NCBI RefSeq assembly: GCF_000763295.1
Contig: NZ_JRJE01000020.1
Coordinates: 273,506-337,505 of the forward strand
Direction of reading: 5' to 3'
Length of the DNA: 64,000 bases
Origin: Thalassospira australica
GTDB taxonomy: Bacteria > Pseudomonadota > Alphaproteobacteria > Rhodospirillales > Thalassospiraceae
Part shown: positions 54,733-63,486 of the stretch, one piece after another
How the letters are laid out: the number at the start of each line of letters is the position of its first letter
How positions within the stretch are numbered: position 1 is the first letter of the stretch
Program-made: the position numbers and the translations under genes
The notes under the pieces: generated by a model
The model's input: only the letters and a program-made list of their open reading frames with translations
Databases searched by the model: none
What the model was told of the DNA's origin: nothing

Positions 54733-55506
54733 ATGCCCGGTAAAAATGCACATATTTCATGGCGGCGTATTGCCCTTGTTGGCGGATTGATTGGCGCGAC
54801 TGCGCTTCTGTCTGGCTGCAATGCGATGAAACGTCTGTCCGAAGTTGGTGAACCACCGAAATTGTCGTCCATCGACAACCCGACCCAGTCAGAAGCTTAC
54901 CACCCGGTAAGTCTGCCGATGCCTGCACCGCAGGTCGCCGAACGCAACCCGAACTCCCTTTGGCGTTCAGGCGCCCGTTCCTTCTTCAAGGATCAGCGCG
55001 CCAATCAGGTGGGTGATATTCTGACCGTTGTCGTTGAAATCGAAGATAACGCCAACCTGTCCAACAACACCTTGCGTTCACGCACCAACAGCGAAGACCT
55101 TGGCGTGCCGAACCTGTTTGGCCTTGAAGCCGAATTGACCGGTGTTCTGCCAGAGGCAATCGACCCGTCCAACGCCTTTAACATGTCGAGCAACACGTCC
55201 AACCGCGGCAATGGCACACTTGACCGAACAGAAGCAATCAACCTGCGTGTTGCCGCCATCGTTATTCAGGTTTTGCCAAATGGAAACTATGTCATTCACG
55301 GGCGTCAGGAAATCCGCGTAAACAGCGAAATCCGCGAAGTTCAGATCGCCGGTGTGATCCGGGCTGCGGATATTTCCTCGGCCAATGAGGTCGGGTACGA
55401 CAAGATCGCAGAAGCCCGTATTTCCTATGGCGGGCGTGGTACGATTTCCGATGTCCAGCAGCCGCGCTACGGCAGCGAAGTGCTTGATATCATTCTGCCG
55501 TTCTAA
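54733..55506 (+). CDS. flgH: Flagellar L-ring lipoprotein FlgH
   Basis: A 257-residue outer-membrane lipoprotein: signal peptide with lipobox LSGC (Cys near 29), then the FlgH core with NSLWRSGARSFFKDQRANQVGD, GNGTLDRTEAINLRVAA and the C-terminal VLPNGNYVIHGRQEIRVNSE near 180. CAGGAGGAACG precedes the ATG. Confidence 0.97.
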   Translation: MPGKNAHISWRRIALVGGLIGATALLSGCNAMKRLSEVGEPPKLSSIDNPTQSEAYHPVSLPMPAPQVAERNPNSLWRSGARSFFKDQRANQVGDILTVVVEIEDNANLSNNTLRSRTNSEDLGVPNLFGLEAELTGVLPEAIDPSNAFNMSSNTSNRGNGTLDRTEAINLRVAAIVIQVLPNGNYVIHGRQEIRVNSEIREVQIAGVIRAADISSANEVGYDKIAEARISYGGRGTISDVQQPRYGSEVLDIILPF

Positions 55507-55565
55507 CTTTATCAATCTTTCCTGACTGATCCCGCCCCGGGTTCCTGTCAGTCAGGTCAGCACAT

Positions 55566-55593
55566 GGAAAAGCCACCTATGGGTGGTCTTTTC
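55566..55593 (+). terminator. Terminator after flgH (first)
   Basis: AAAAG-CCACC and GGTGG-T-CTTTT form a stem with one bulge around a TATG loop, 60 bases after the flgH stop. Confidence 0.7.
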
Positions 55594-55618
55594 TTATTCT
55601 CCAAGCCCGATAAAAATG

Positions 55619-55650
55619 GAAAAAGCCCGGCCATAAGACCGGGCTTTTTT
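55619..55650. terminator. Terminator between flgH and dksA (second)
   Basis: AAAAGCCCGG and CCGGGCTTTT pair perfectly around an 8-base loop, followed by two further T. Good in both directions. A third hairpin (CCCGG-CAGTA-CCGGG, then a T-rich run) is at 55709-55740. The 245-base gap has no gene. Confidence 0.9.
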
Positions 55651-55751
55651 GATTTTGGTTATCCCTAACCAGTAATCTCCCACCATGTCACGTCGTTGCA
55701 TGACCAGACCCGGCAGTACCGGGCCTTTGTATTTTTTTCCACCCGGCGCGA

Positions 55752-56168
55752 TCAATCGTCGCGACGTGTGCGCTCCATCCGTTCGTGGCGCTCCTGGGCT
55801 TCGATGCTCAGGGTTGCAATCGGACGAGCTTCAAGTCTTTTCAAGCTGATCGGCTCGTCGGTTTCTTCGCAGTAACCATATGATCCGTCTTCAATTCGAC
55901 GCAAAGCAGCATCAATTTTTGAAATTAGCTTGCGCGCCCTATCACGAGTGCGAAGTTCAAGTGCCCGGTCAGTTTCGGCCGACGCACGGTCGGTCAGATC
56001 CGGTTCCTGAAGCCCGCCATCTTGCAGGTTCGCTAATGTTTCCGAAGATTCGTGCAGAAGCTCTGCCCGCCAGGTCAGAAGTTTCTGCCGGAAATATTCC
56101 CGCTGGCGCGGGTTCATGAACTCTTCGTCCTCAGCAGGACGATAGTCAGGTGGTAAAGTGATAGTCAT
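55752..56168 (-). CDS. dksA: DksA-family RNA polymerase-binding regulator, single-Cys type
   Basis: A 138-residue regulator that binds the polymerase secondary channel with ppGpp. It has the coiled coil (NPRQREYFRQKLLTWRAELL to RKLISKIDAALRRIEDG) and the end SYGYCEETDEPISLKRLEARP. The four-Cys zinc finger of enteric DksA is reduced to one Cys, as known for some alphaproteobacterial DksA. It lies among flagellar genes, between flgH and fliX. Confidence 0.93.
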   Translation of the reverse strand: MTITLPPDYRPAEDEEFMNPRQREYFRQKLLTWRAELLHESSETLANLQDGGLQEPDLTDRASAETDRALELRTRDRARKLISKIDAALRRIEDGSYGYCEETDEPISLKRLEARPIATLSIEAQERHERMERTRRDD

Positions 56169-56298
56169 GTATGCCCTCTATACAGGACTCATCGATCGCG
56201 CGGCAATATAGATGGCACACGTCGACGGTGCAAGCTGATTGAACAAATAAATGTTAATAAGCTCGCAAACACGCAGTTTTCTGCGGTTTTCAACATAA

Positions 56299-56327
56299 AT
56301 TTACCGTGGATTTACCGTGGATTTACC
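56299..56327. repeat. 11-bp tandem repeat upstream of dksA
   Basis: ATTTACCGTGG occurs twice exactly, followed by ATTTACC. The period is close to one helical turn. It lies between the fliX stop and the dksA promoter region, both read leftward. Confidence 0.85.
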
Positions 56328-56329
56328 AG

Positions 56330-56776
56330 CTAGGTCAGTCCGGAAACTTCCAGTTTCGCAAGCTCCACACGGGCCCGCAAATCGATCTCGTCGAGAACTG
56401 CTGAAAGCTCCGGGTCATCAATCGTTTCACGCTGCTGATCAAGCAGTCCAACCAGTTGCTGCAAACGCGCACCGGACAATTGCCCGCTCAGCAGCCCGTC
56501 ACGGACAGCTTCAAGCTGCTCAAGCATGCTTTTGGCCCGCAGCATGGCTGCTTTTTTGGGCGAATCAAGCGCATCCCCGCTTTGCTGAAGGGCCAGCAAC
56601 GCATCAAGCGCACTGACAGAACCGCTGCTGGCGACACCTGCGGCACCGCTTGCACCACCGGAAGAGTCGAGCGAACGCATGGTATCGGCAAAGCCGCTAC
56701 CACCCGAAGACGTGCCGGTCGATTTTTTGCGCGACGCTGCACCCGCGCCGGTCGCCTTGGAACCGTTAATCTTCAT
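56330..56776 (-). CDS. fliX: Flagellar assembly regulator FliX
   Basis: A 148-residue protein: basic, Gly/Ser-rich start (MKINGSKATGAGAASRKK), then SVSALDALLALQQSGDALDS, KAAMLRAKSMLEQLEAVRD, LLSGQLSGARLQQLVGLLD and LDEIDLRARVELAKLEVSGL. This matches Caulobacter FliX, which links basal-body assembly to FlbD and sigma-54 gene expression. The five sigma-54 promoters here fit that role. I use ATG 56776; earlier codons lack similarity. Divergent from flgI. Confidence 0.92.
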   Translation of the reverse strand: MKINGSKATGAGAASRKKSTGTSSGGSGFADTMRSLDSSGGASGAAGVASSGSVSALDALLALQQSGDALDSPKKAAMLRAKSMLEQLEAVRDGLLSGQLSGARLQQLVGLLDQQRETIDDPELSAVLDEIDLRARVELAKLEVSGLT

Positions 56777-57047
56777 GACCCGTTTCCGCTCTGTTGTTGT
56801 AAACCCGTCCAATGATCATATGCAGGACACGCCATGTGTTTCGGCGTTTGGGCAAAATGGCATTATCTTTGCGCCATTTTCATACCTGCAAGGAACAGAG
56901 TCTCCCTCAATCCCGGCCCGTACGCAACGGGAAAAAAATGCCGAGTGGGCACCAAAACACGATCAGCCCCCGCCGAAAAGTCGGCAAACATGAATTTTTG
57001 CCCGAAAATCTGGGCATACGCGACCACCACGGGCAGAAAGCCTGACT

Positions 57048-57063
57048 TGGCACAGTTTTCGCT
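57048..57063 (+). promoter_or_regulatory. Sigma-54 promoter of flgI operon
   Basis: TGGCACAGTTTTCGCT, with GG-N10-GC spacing and a full -24 box. It ends 96 bases before the flgI ATG. The 383-base fliX/flgI gap otherwise shows nothing that I can assign. Confidence 0.85.
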
Positions 57064-57159
57064 ACAGGTTTGGCAAATGAGTTTGCAAACGCGATTAAAC
57101 AGATCGATTGCCTCATCTGCCGGATGCATCGCATCCCACGTAAAATCGGAAGTAAGAGT

Positions 57160-58302
57160 ATGATCACAGGTCTTGGCAAAATAGCACGCAAAGCGGCACT
57201 CAGCGCCGCGTTGGGAATGTTCGCCCTGACGCAGCTTACCCCGGCCCATGCGCAGTCACGCATCAAGGACATCGCCGATTTCGAAGGCGTACGTGACAAC
57301 ATGCTGGTTGGTTACGGCCTTGTGGTTGGCTTGAACGGCACGGGCGATGATCTTGGCGACGCAGAATTTACCCGCCAAAGCATGGTCGCAATGCTTGAGC
57401 GCCTTGGTATTAACGTCCGCGATCAGATCGAAGACCTTGAATCAGACAACATTGCTGCCGTCATGGCAACTGCCACCCTGCCGCCGTTTTCCCGTCAGGG
57501 GTCGCGTATTGACGTCAACATCAGCGCGATTGGCACGTCCGAAAGCCTTCAGGGCGGTACGCTGCTGGTCACCCCGATGGTGGGTGCTGATGGCGAAGTA
57601 TATGCCGTAGCCCAGGGCAATCTGGCAGTTGGCGGTTTTTCTGCCGGCGGTGAAGCTGAGACCATTGTTAAGGGCGTTCCAACCTCGGCCCGCATTGCCA
57701 ACGGCGGGATCGTTGAACGCGAAATCGACTTTAACCTGAATTCAATGCAGGACATGTCAGTTGTCCTGCGCAACCCTGATTTCACGACGGCACGCCGTGT
57801 TTCCGAAGCAATTAATGCCTACCTTGGCGAAGTTGCCGCACGCGCAAGTGATCCGGGGACGGTACGCCTTAATATTCCGGACCGCTATAACCAGAACATC
57901 GTCGCGCTTCTGACCGATATTGAACAGCTCCGCGTTGAACCCGATCAGATTGCCCGCGTGGTCATCGATGAAAACACCGGTACGATTGTGATGGGCGAAA
58001 ATGTCCGGATCAACCGGGTCGCAATTGCCCAGGGCAATCTGACCATCCGTGTGACCGAAACACCGCAGGTTTCCCAGCCCTCCCCCTTCTCCCAGACTGG
58101 CACGACCGAAGTTGTCGACCGAACCAACATCGATGTTGATGAAGGCGAAGATAATCAGTTGGGTATCATGGATGGCGGTGTGAGCCTGCAGGAGCTAGTC
58201 AATGGCCTTAACAGCCTTGGTGTTGGCCCGCGTGACATGATCACCATTCTTCAGGCGATCAAGACATCGGGCGCACTGCAGGCCGAAATCGAGGTGATGT
58301 GA
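57160..58302 (+). CDS. flgI: Flagellar P-ring protein FlgI
   Basis: A 380-residue periplasmic protein with a signal peptide ending near PAHAQ (29). The family core is SRIKDIADFEGVRDNMLVGY, GLVVGLNGTGDDL, NIAAVMATATLPPFSRQGSR and the end SLQELVNGLNSLGVGPRDM. It forms the P ring around the rod. The ATG at 57160 starts the signal peptide; the frame is open 30 codons further up, over the leader. It overlaps flgJ by one base. Confidence 0.97.
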   Translation: MITGLGKIARKAALSAALGMFALTQLTPAHAQSRIKDIADFEGVRDNMLVGYGLVVGLNGTGDDLGDAEFTRQSMVAMLERLGINVRDQIEDLESDNIAAVMATATLPPFSRQGSRIDVNISAIGTSESLQGGTLLVTPMVGADGEVYAVAQGNLAVGGFSAGGEAETIVKGVPTSARIANGGIVEREIDFNLNSMQDMSVVLRNPDFTTARRVSEAINAYLGEVAARASDPGTVRLNIPDRYNQNIVALLTDIEQLRVEPDQIARVVIDENTGTIVMGENVRINRVAIAQGNLTIRVTETPQVSQPSPFSQTGTTEVVDRTNIDVDEGEDNQLGIMDGGVSLQELVNGLNSLGVGPRDMITILQAIKTSGALQAEIEVM

Positions 58303-58649
58303 TGATGACCGACGGATCTGCCGCACTCATGGCGCAGGCACAGGCCAGCGCGCAATACGGCACTCAAAACAATATGACCGCCCGTATGAACACCCTTACC
58401 GACGGGCACATCAAAACCGAAGAACAAGCCCGCAAAGCCGGCGAGGAATTTGAATCCATGTTCCTTGGTCAGATGCTCAGCCACATGTTTGCCGGTATCG
58501 AAACCAACGAAACTTTTGGCGGTGGGCATGGCGAGACAATGATGCGCTCCATGCTTGTTGATGAATACGCCAAGGAAATGACCCGCGCCGGTGGCATCGG
58601 AATTGCAGATGCTGTCACACGCGAAATCCTTAAAGTCCAGGAGGGATGA
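58302..58649 (+). CDS. flgJ: Rod-binding protein FlgJ (N-terminal type only)
   Basis: 115 residues, corresponding only to the rod-binding domain of enteric FlgJ (RKAGEEFESMFLGQMLSHMF, then GGGHGETMMRSMLVDEYAKE). The muramidase domain is absent, as usual in alphaproteobacteria. The ATG at 58302 shares its A with the flgI stop and follows GAGG. Confidence 0.92.
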   Translation: MMTDGSAALMAQAQASAQYGTQNNMTARMNTLTDGHIKTEEQARKAGEEFESMFLGQMLSHMFAGIETNETFGGGHGETMMRSMLVDEYAKEMTRAGGIGIADAVTREILKVQEG

Positions 58650-59113
58650 AAATGACCACCGAAGAGCTGGTTACCGAACTCAAAAGCGTCACATATGACC
58701 TTATGTCCCTGCTGGAACGTGAAACCACGGGCCTGCGGTCCCTGACATCTGCAGAGTATGATCAATTCCTGTCGGAAAAATCTGCCCTGTCGATGCAGTA
58801 TGAACAGCTTGTTGTCAAATTGCGCAGTCGCGGCGAAGAACTTCGCGCTTTGTCAGAAGACGAACGCGCCGAACTGCGCGAACTGCAGGCCGAATTCCAG
58901 AACGCTGCACGGCGCAACATGGCGACCCTTCAGGCCGCCAAGGAAACCAACGAACGTGTGGTTCAGGCGATTGTACGCGCGGTCAACGACAAGTCCAAGG
59001 AAGAATGCACCACCTATAACCGGTCAGCCAAAGCCAGCAAGGCGTCGCTGGGCGGCTATGGCCGTACGATGAACAAATCCGGTGGCGCATACAGCGTCAA
59101 TGAAACGCTTTAA
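58646..59113 (+). CDS. flgN: FlgN-like flagellar chaperone
   Basis: 155 residues, mostly one long helical region (LKSVTYDLMSLLERETTGLR, EKSALSMQYEQLVVKLRSRG, RRNMATLQAAKETNERVVQA) and a polar tail. This is the pattern of FlgN, the export chaperone for FlgK and FlgL, whose genes follow. It overlaps flgJ by four bases. Confidence 0.8.
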   Translation: MKMTTEELVTELKSVTYDLMSLLERETTGLRSLTSAEYDQFLSEKSALSMQYEQLVVKLRSRGEELRALSEDERAELRELQAEFQNAARRNMATLQAAKETNERVVQAIVRAVNDKSKEECTTYNRSAKASKASLGGYGRTMNKSGGAYSVNETL

Positions 59114-59130
59114 GGGTAAAGGCAAAAGTC

Positions 59131-61539
59131 ATGTCACTTACTCAGGCACTCAATACAGCGATCTCCGGCCTTAACACCGCACAGGCCCGTATTGCGATCA
59201 CGTCCTCGAACATTTCGAACGTGAACACCGAAGGGTATTCCAAAAAGATCGCCGGTCAGGAAACCCTGACGCTTGACGGTATTGGCGCAGGCTCCCAGGT
59301 TGCTGATATTTATCGCAACGTCAACGAAGGCTTGGTCCGTGAGGTTCGCGGCGAACTCGGCAAAGCCGGTCGCGAGGAAGTTCGTTATGAATTCTTTCAG
59401 CGCGTTCAGACCCTGTTTGGCACCACCCAGTCCGACGCGGCAATCAGCCAGCGCATTAACGATCTAGCGGATGCCTTTGAACAGCTTGGCGTGACGCCTG
59501 ACCAGAATTCGCCAAGGATCGAGGCCATCGAAAGCGCAATTCAGGTCATGGAGTCTTTTGAAAGGCTCTCCAGCCAGCTTCAGGACATGCGCGATGATAT
59601 CGATGACCAGATCACCGATGAGATCAACACAGCCAATACGCTGCTCACGCAGATCTCTGAGCTCAATACCGGCATCATTCGCCTGAACAACCTTGAACAG
59701 CCAACCACCGAGCTTGAAGATCAACGCGACCAGAAGCTCAATCAGCTCTCGAAAATTATCGACATCACGACCTTTAGCCGCAGCGATGGCTCAATCGTTG
59801 TTTATTCGGCTGCTGGCGCGAACACACTTCTGGATCGCTCTCCCAATACGCTTAGCTTCACCCAAACCGCCGGTTTCGAACCGGGCACGGGTGGTTCTGG
59901 CGTGGAATTGGACGGCGAGGATATAACAGCCACATTGCGCACCGGCACGCTCAAAGGCCTGTTTGAAATGCGCGATTCAGAAATTCCGGCCCTAAACGAC
60001 CAGATCAACGAACTGGCAGGCGAACTTCGCGATGCCATCAATGAAGAACACAACAAGGGAACGGCATTTCCACCCCCGGCCAACCTTTCGGGGAACCGTA
60101 CCGTGGCTGCCAGCGACCCCCTGACTGCAAGTGGCGCCTTTCGCGTTGCAGCACTTGATGAAAATGGCGACCTTGTGGCTACAGACAGTTGGGCCGATAT
60201 ATCGCTACCAACAACCCCGGCAACCGTTCAGGGCATCATTGATGAAATCAATGGTTCGGATGCGGGCACCTATCTGACCGCTTCACTGGTTGACAACCGA
60301 TTGGTGATTGAAGGCCAGGACGGAAATCGTGTTGCCATTAACGAGATGGACAGTCAGATCACCACCAGTGACGGTCGCGAACATGGTATGTCGCATTATT
60401 TCGGCCTCAATGATTTTATCGCAACGTCAAAAAGTGCCAACAAAATCACCTCTGCGCCGCAAAGCAGCTCGACAGATGCGCTTGGTGTGACAGCAAGCTC
60501 CTTCACGATTAGCGCGGGCAGTGGCGTTCTTGTCGGCGGCATCACCGTGAACTATACGGCAACCGATACGCTTGAAGACGTTCGCGACAATATCCGCACA
60601 GCCCTTCAGGGTGCTGGCATGACGGCGGCGGCCTCTGAAGAAACCGCATTCCTTGTCGAGGATGGGGATCGATACCGTCTGGTGATTGACTATGCTTCCA
60701 ATATGACAATCACTGATTCTGGAACAATGGCAGCAACCATCGGCTTTAGCGAAGATCAGCCGACACTTTCGGGCAGCATGCGCGTCGACTCCGCCATCCG
60801 AAATGATCCGTCAAGGATCGTGCGCGGGCAGATGAATGCCGACACTTACGCAACATCAACTGCCGTCGTCGATCAGGATGCCGCCATTCCCGGCCTCGGC
60901 CCGCTGGTGCCGCCACCTGTGAACTATACTCTAACTGTAGGCGGCGACTTCACCGATGTTGATATCGACTATGACACCAACACAACACTGCAAGACCTTG
61001 CAGATGCAATTAACAACAGCGCAACCCTGACCGATAACAACATCACCGCTGATATTGTGTTCGACAGTCAACTTGGCGGCTACAAGCTGCAAGTATTAGA
61101 TGCCGATGGCGACCCGTTCTATTTTAGTGATGACGGACTGCCTAATGCTGATGCTTTAACAACCATTCTGGATTTTGGGATCAAATTTGGTGTCCGAGAA
61201 GGTGACAACAGCTCTGCTAGCGCGATCAGCAACAGTTTTGAGCGCAGCGACATTGACTTTGAAGCTGCCGGCGGCCTTTCAGGAGAGCGCACATCGCTTA
61301 CCGATTTCGCGGCCGGTATTGTTGCAACGGCTGCAACAAAAACAAAGGTCGCGGAAAGTTCATTCGAATTCCAGTCCAGTCTGGTGACAGACCTTTCCAC
61401 CCGCATTCAAAACGAAGCAGGTGTGAACCTGGACGAAGAAATGTCTGATTTGGTTATTTTTCAACGTGCTTACACAGCATCAGCGCAGGTCATCACGACG
61501 GTTGATGAAATGTTTGATGCATTGCTCAGAGCAGTTTAA
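59131..61539 (+). CDS. flgK: Hook-filament junction protein FlgK (HAP1)
   Basis: An 802-residue exported protein, long for FlgK. The N-terminal motif is LNTAISGLNTAQARIAITSS, then NISNVNTEGYSKK; the C-terminal motif is GVNLDEEMSDLVIFQRAYTA. The extra length lies in the middle (about 310-680), with repeated beta domains (GVTASSFTISAGSGVLVGGI, PVNYTLTVGGDF). These are surface-exposed and likely variable. It follows flgN by 17 bases. Confidence 0.95.
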   Translation: MSLTQALNTAISGLNTAQARIAITSSNISNVNTEGYSKKIAGQETLTLDGIGAGSQVADIYRNVNEGLVREVRGELGKAGREEVRYEFFQRVQTLFGTTQSDAAISQRINDLADAFEQLGVTPDQNSPRIEAIESAIQVMESFERLSSQLQDMRDDIDDQITDEINTANTLLTQISELNTGIIRLNNLEQPTTELEDQRDQKLNQLSKIIDITTFSRSDGSIVVYSAAGANTLLDRSPNTLSFTQTAGFEPGTGGSGVELDGEDITATLRTGTLKGLFEMRDSEIPALNDQINELAGELRDAINEEHNKGTAFPPPANLSGNRTVAASDPLTASGAFRVAALDENGDLVATDSWADISLPTTPATVQGIIDEINGSDAGTYLTASLVDNRLVIEGQDGNRVAINEMDSQITTSDGREHGMSHYFGLNDFIATSKSANKITSAPQSSSTDALGVTASSFTISAGSGVLVGGITVNYTATDTLEDVRDNIRTALQGAGMTAAASEETAFLVEDGDRYRLVIDYASNMTITDSGTMAATIGFSEDQPTLSGSMRVDSAIRNDPSRIVRGQMNADTYATSTAVVDQDAAIPGLGPLVPPPVNYTLTVGGDFTDVDIDYDTNTTLQDLADAINNSATLTDNNITADIVFDSQLGGYKLQVLDADGDPFYFSDDGLPNADALTTILDFGIKFGVREGDNSSASAISNSFERSDIDFEAAGGLSGERTSLTDFAAGIVATAATKTKVAESSFEFQSSLVTDLSTRIQNEAGVNLDEEMSDLVIFQRAYTASAQVITTVDEMFDALLRAV

Positions 61540-61567
61540 ACTGCATGCACGTTAAAGTGAGGCTGTC

Positions 61568-62797
61568 ATGGTAACTCGTGTCGCGACATATACAAACCAT
61601 ACCCTGCTGTCGGATTTGGCGCTCCGAAATGCAGCGCGTGTGACTGATCTTCAGAATCAAGCATCAAGCGGATACAAATCGCGTGACTATGCTGGTATTG
61701 CCGATAGCACGCAGCGCTTGCTTAACCTTGAGGGTGAGTACACCCGTGCCGAACAATTCCTCCACAATACAACGCAGGCAAAGCTGCGCCTCCAAAGCAT
61801 GGAGACTGCTGTAGACAGCATGATCACCATTGCAACAGAGATGAAAACACTCCTAATTCAGGCAACTTCCGCTCAGCAAGCTGACGACGTAAACGTAATG
61901 TCACAGGGCGACAAAGCCTTGGAACAAATAGCCAATCTGCTAAACACCAATTTGGATGGACGCTATTTGTTCGCCGGGGGACGCTCAGAAGAATCCGCCG
62001 TCGATCTCGAAAAAATGTCTGCCCCTGATAACTATATCAGCTCAAACGATAATGACCTGACCACCGCTACAACATTGGCTGCCTTGGGCGTTACGACCGG
62101 CCAGCTTGAAATCGTTAGTACCGATCTAAACGGTAACAGCGTGACCTCGAACGTTAATTATAATGCTGCAACCGATGATATTGACGATATCCTGACAGCC
62201 ATAAACAGTGTCACAACAAATGGTGCGATCGCTTCACTACGCCAATTAGGCGACTCAGGAGCAACACGCCTTAACATTGAAAATGTTGGCAACGGGTCCA
62301 TTACTATTTCGGAAAGCGGCACAGGTACCCTTTTGTCGGTTCTGGGGATGGAAAAAATCCCAAATCCGCGCGAAGATGTTGATTATTATAACGGCGACCA
62401 ACAGATCATGGATGTCCGTGTCGACACAAGCTACAACGTTTCTTACGGTATTCTGGCTGACAATCCAGCTTTCCAGAAACTCATTCAGGGCATCAGTATG
62501 GTGGCGACCACCGAAGATCTGGACGCCCTTAATGTGGCCCTTGGCTTCATAGGGGATGCCATCAATGACCTGCCTAACGTTCAGGGGCAGATCGGTCTGG
62601 ACATCGCAAACATCGAACGCTTTGAAGGTCAACATGAAGACTTCAAGATTTTTGCATCACAAGCCATAAGCGACATTGAGACCGTCGATGTGCCTCTGAC
62701 ATTGGCAGAACTCTCACAATACGAAACAGCTCTGCAAGCAAGCTTTATTACCATATCGCGAGCTGCCGATTTATCTTTGGCTAACTATTTGCGTTGA
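61568..62797 (+). CDS. flgL: Hook-filament junction protein FlgL (HAP3)
   Basis: A 409-residue exported protein. Flagellin-like ends frame it: LLSDLALRNAARVTDLQNQA, SSGYKSRDYAGIADSTQRLL near 35, GDKALEQIANLLNTNLDGRY near 115 and the C-terminal YETALQASFITISRAADLSL. The centre is a beta-rich variable region. It follows flgK by 28 bases. Confidence 0.94.
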   Translation: MVTRVATYTNHTLLSDLALRNAARVTDLQNQASSGYKSRDYAGIADSTQRLLNLEGEYTRAEQFLHNTTQAKLRLQSMETAVDSMITIATEMKTLLIQATSAQQADDVNVMSQGDKALEQIANLLNTNLDGRYLFAGGRSEESAVDLEKMSAPDNYISSNDNDLTTATTLAALGVTTGQLEIVSTDLNGNSVTSNVNYNAATDDIDDILTAINSVTTNGAIASLRQLGDSGATRLNIENVGNGSITISESGTGTLLSVLGMEKIPNPREDVDYYNGDQQIMDVRVDTSYNVSYGILADNPAFQKLIQGISMVATTEDLDALNVALGFIGDAINDLPNVQGQIGLDIANIERFEGQHEDFKIFASQAISDIETVDVPLTLAELSQYETALQASFITISRAADLSLANYLR

Positions 62798-62904
62798 TGG
62801 TTTACTACAGTGAATTGTCGCTTTAACCGTTTTGTCTGCTTGTCTGCCTGACTGCTACAAGCACTCTTTTAAGATAAAACTTCGACTGTCGGAGAATTAC
62901 GGGC

Positions 62905-63375
62905 ATGGAAACCGAAAACGTCGCCGAGAATGAAACAGCTGAATCAGTTGTTGTTGAAACGCGCTTTGGCGACATCGAATTCAGTTGGGACAAAGGCATT
63001 TACATGCCTGTCGGCCTTCTTGGATTTCCAGAGCATCATGTCTTTGGGCTGGCCAACATTCCGAACTCATCGCTTGATCAGTTCAAACTATACCAAAGCC
63101 TAACAGATGCAAATCTGTCGTTTATCGTTGCACCATACAACATGGAAAGCGCGGTTTACGCAGCAAAAGACCTCGACCTTGCCCAGAAAAGCCTCGCGAT
63201 ATCGAGCGAGGACATGGCGATCCTGATGGTGGTCACAATTCGCAGCGGACAAGGCGGACAAGGCATTACAATGTCGACAAACTTGCGTGCACCGATTTTG
63301 GTCGACACCAACCGTCAAGTCGCATGGCAGCACATTTTGCCGAATGACAAATACTCTGTACAACATGACCTGTAA
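62905..63375 (+). CDS. fliW: Flagellar assembly factor FliW
   Basis: A 156-residue cytoplasmic protein. The core is TRFGDIEFSWDKGIYMPVGL, LGFPEHHVFGL, SFIVAPYNM, AILMVVTIR and TMSTNLRAPILVDTNRQVAW, all FliW blocks. FliW sequesters CsrA and is released by binding flagellin, so flagellin translation is tuned to export. Both csrA (37516) and flagellin (63487) are in this window. CGGAG precedes the ATG. Confidence 0.95.
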   Translation: METENVAENETAESVVVETRFGDIEFSWDKGIYMPVGLLGFPEHHVFGLANIPNSSLDQFKLYQSLTDANLSFIVAPYNMESAVYAAKDLDLAQKSLAISSEDMAILMVVTIRSGQGGQGITMSTNLRAPILVDTNRQVAWQHILPNDKYSVQHDL

Positions 63376-63392
63376 ATTTTACCTAGCAAAAC

Positions 63393-63408
63393 TGGCATAG
63401 CTTTTGCT
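63393..63408 (+). promoter_or_regulatory. Sigma-54 promoter of the flagellin gene
   Basis: TGGCATAGCTTTTGCT, with GG-N10-GC spacing and a TTGCT -12 box. It ends 78 bases before the flagellin ATG. Confidence 0.88.
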
Positions 63409-63486
63409 CCTTGTGCCAGCATCGCGATGGTGCCAAAGCGATAGAATTGCTTGGGCCAAGCGCACGATCCTTATAGGAGAAACACA

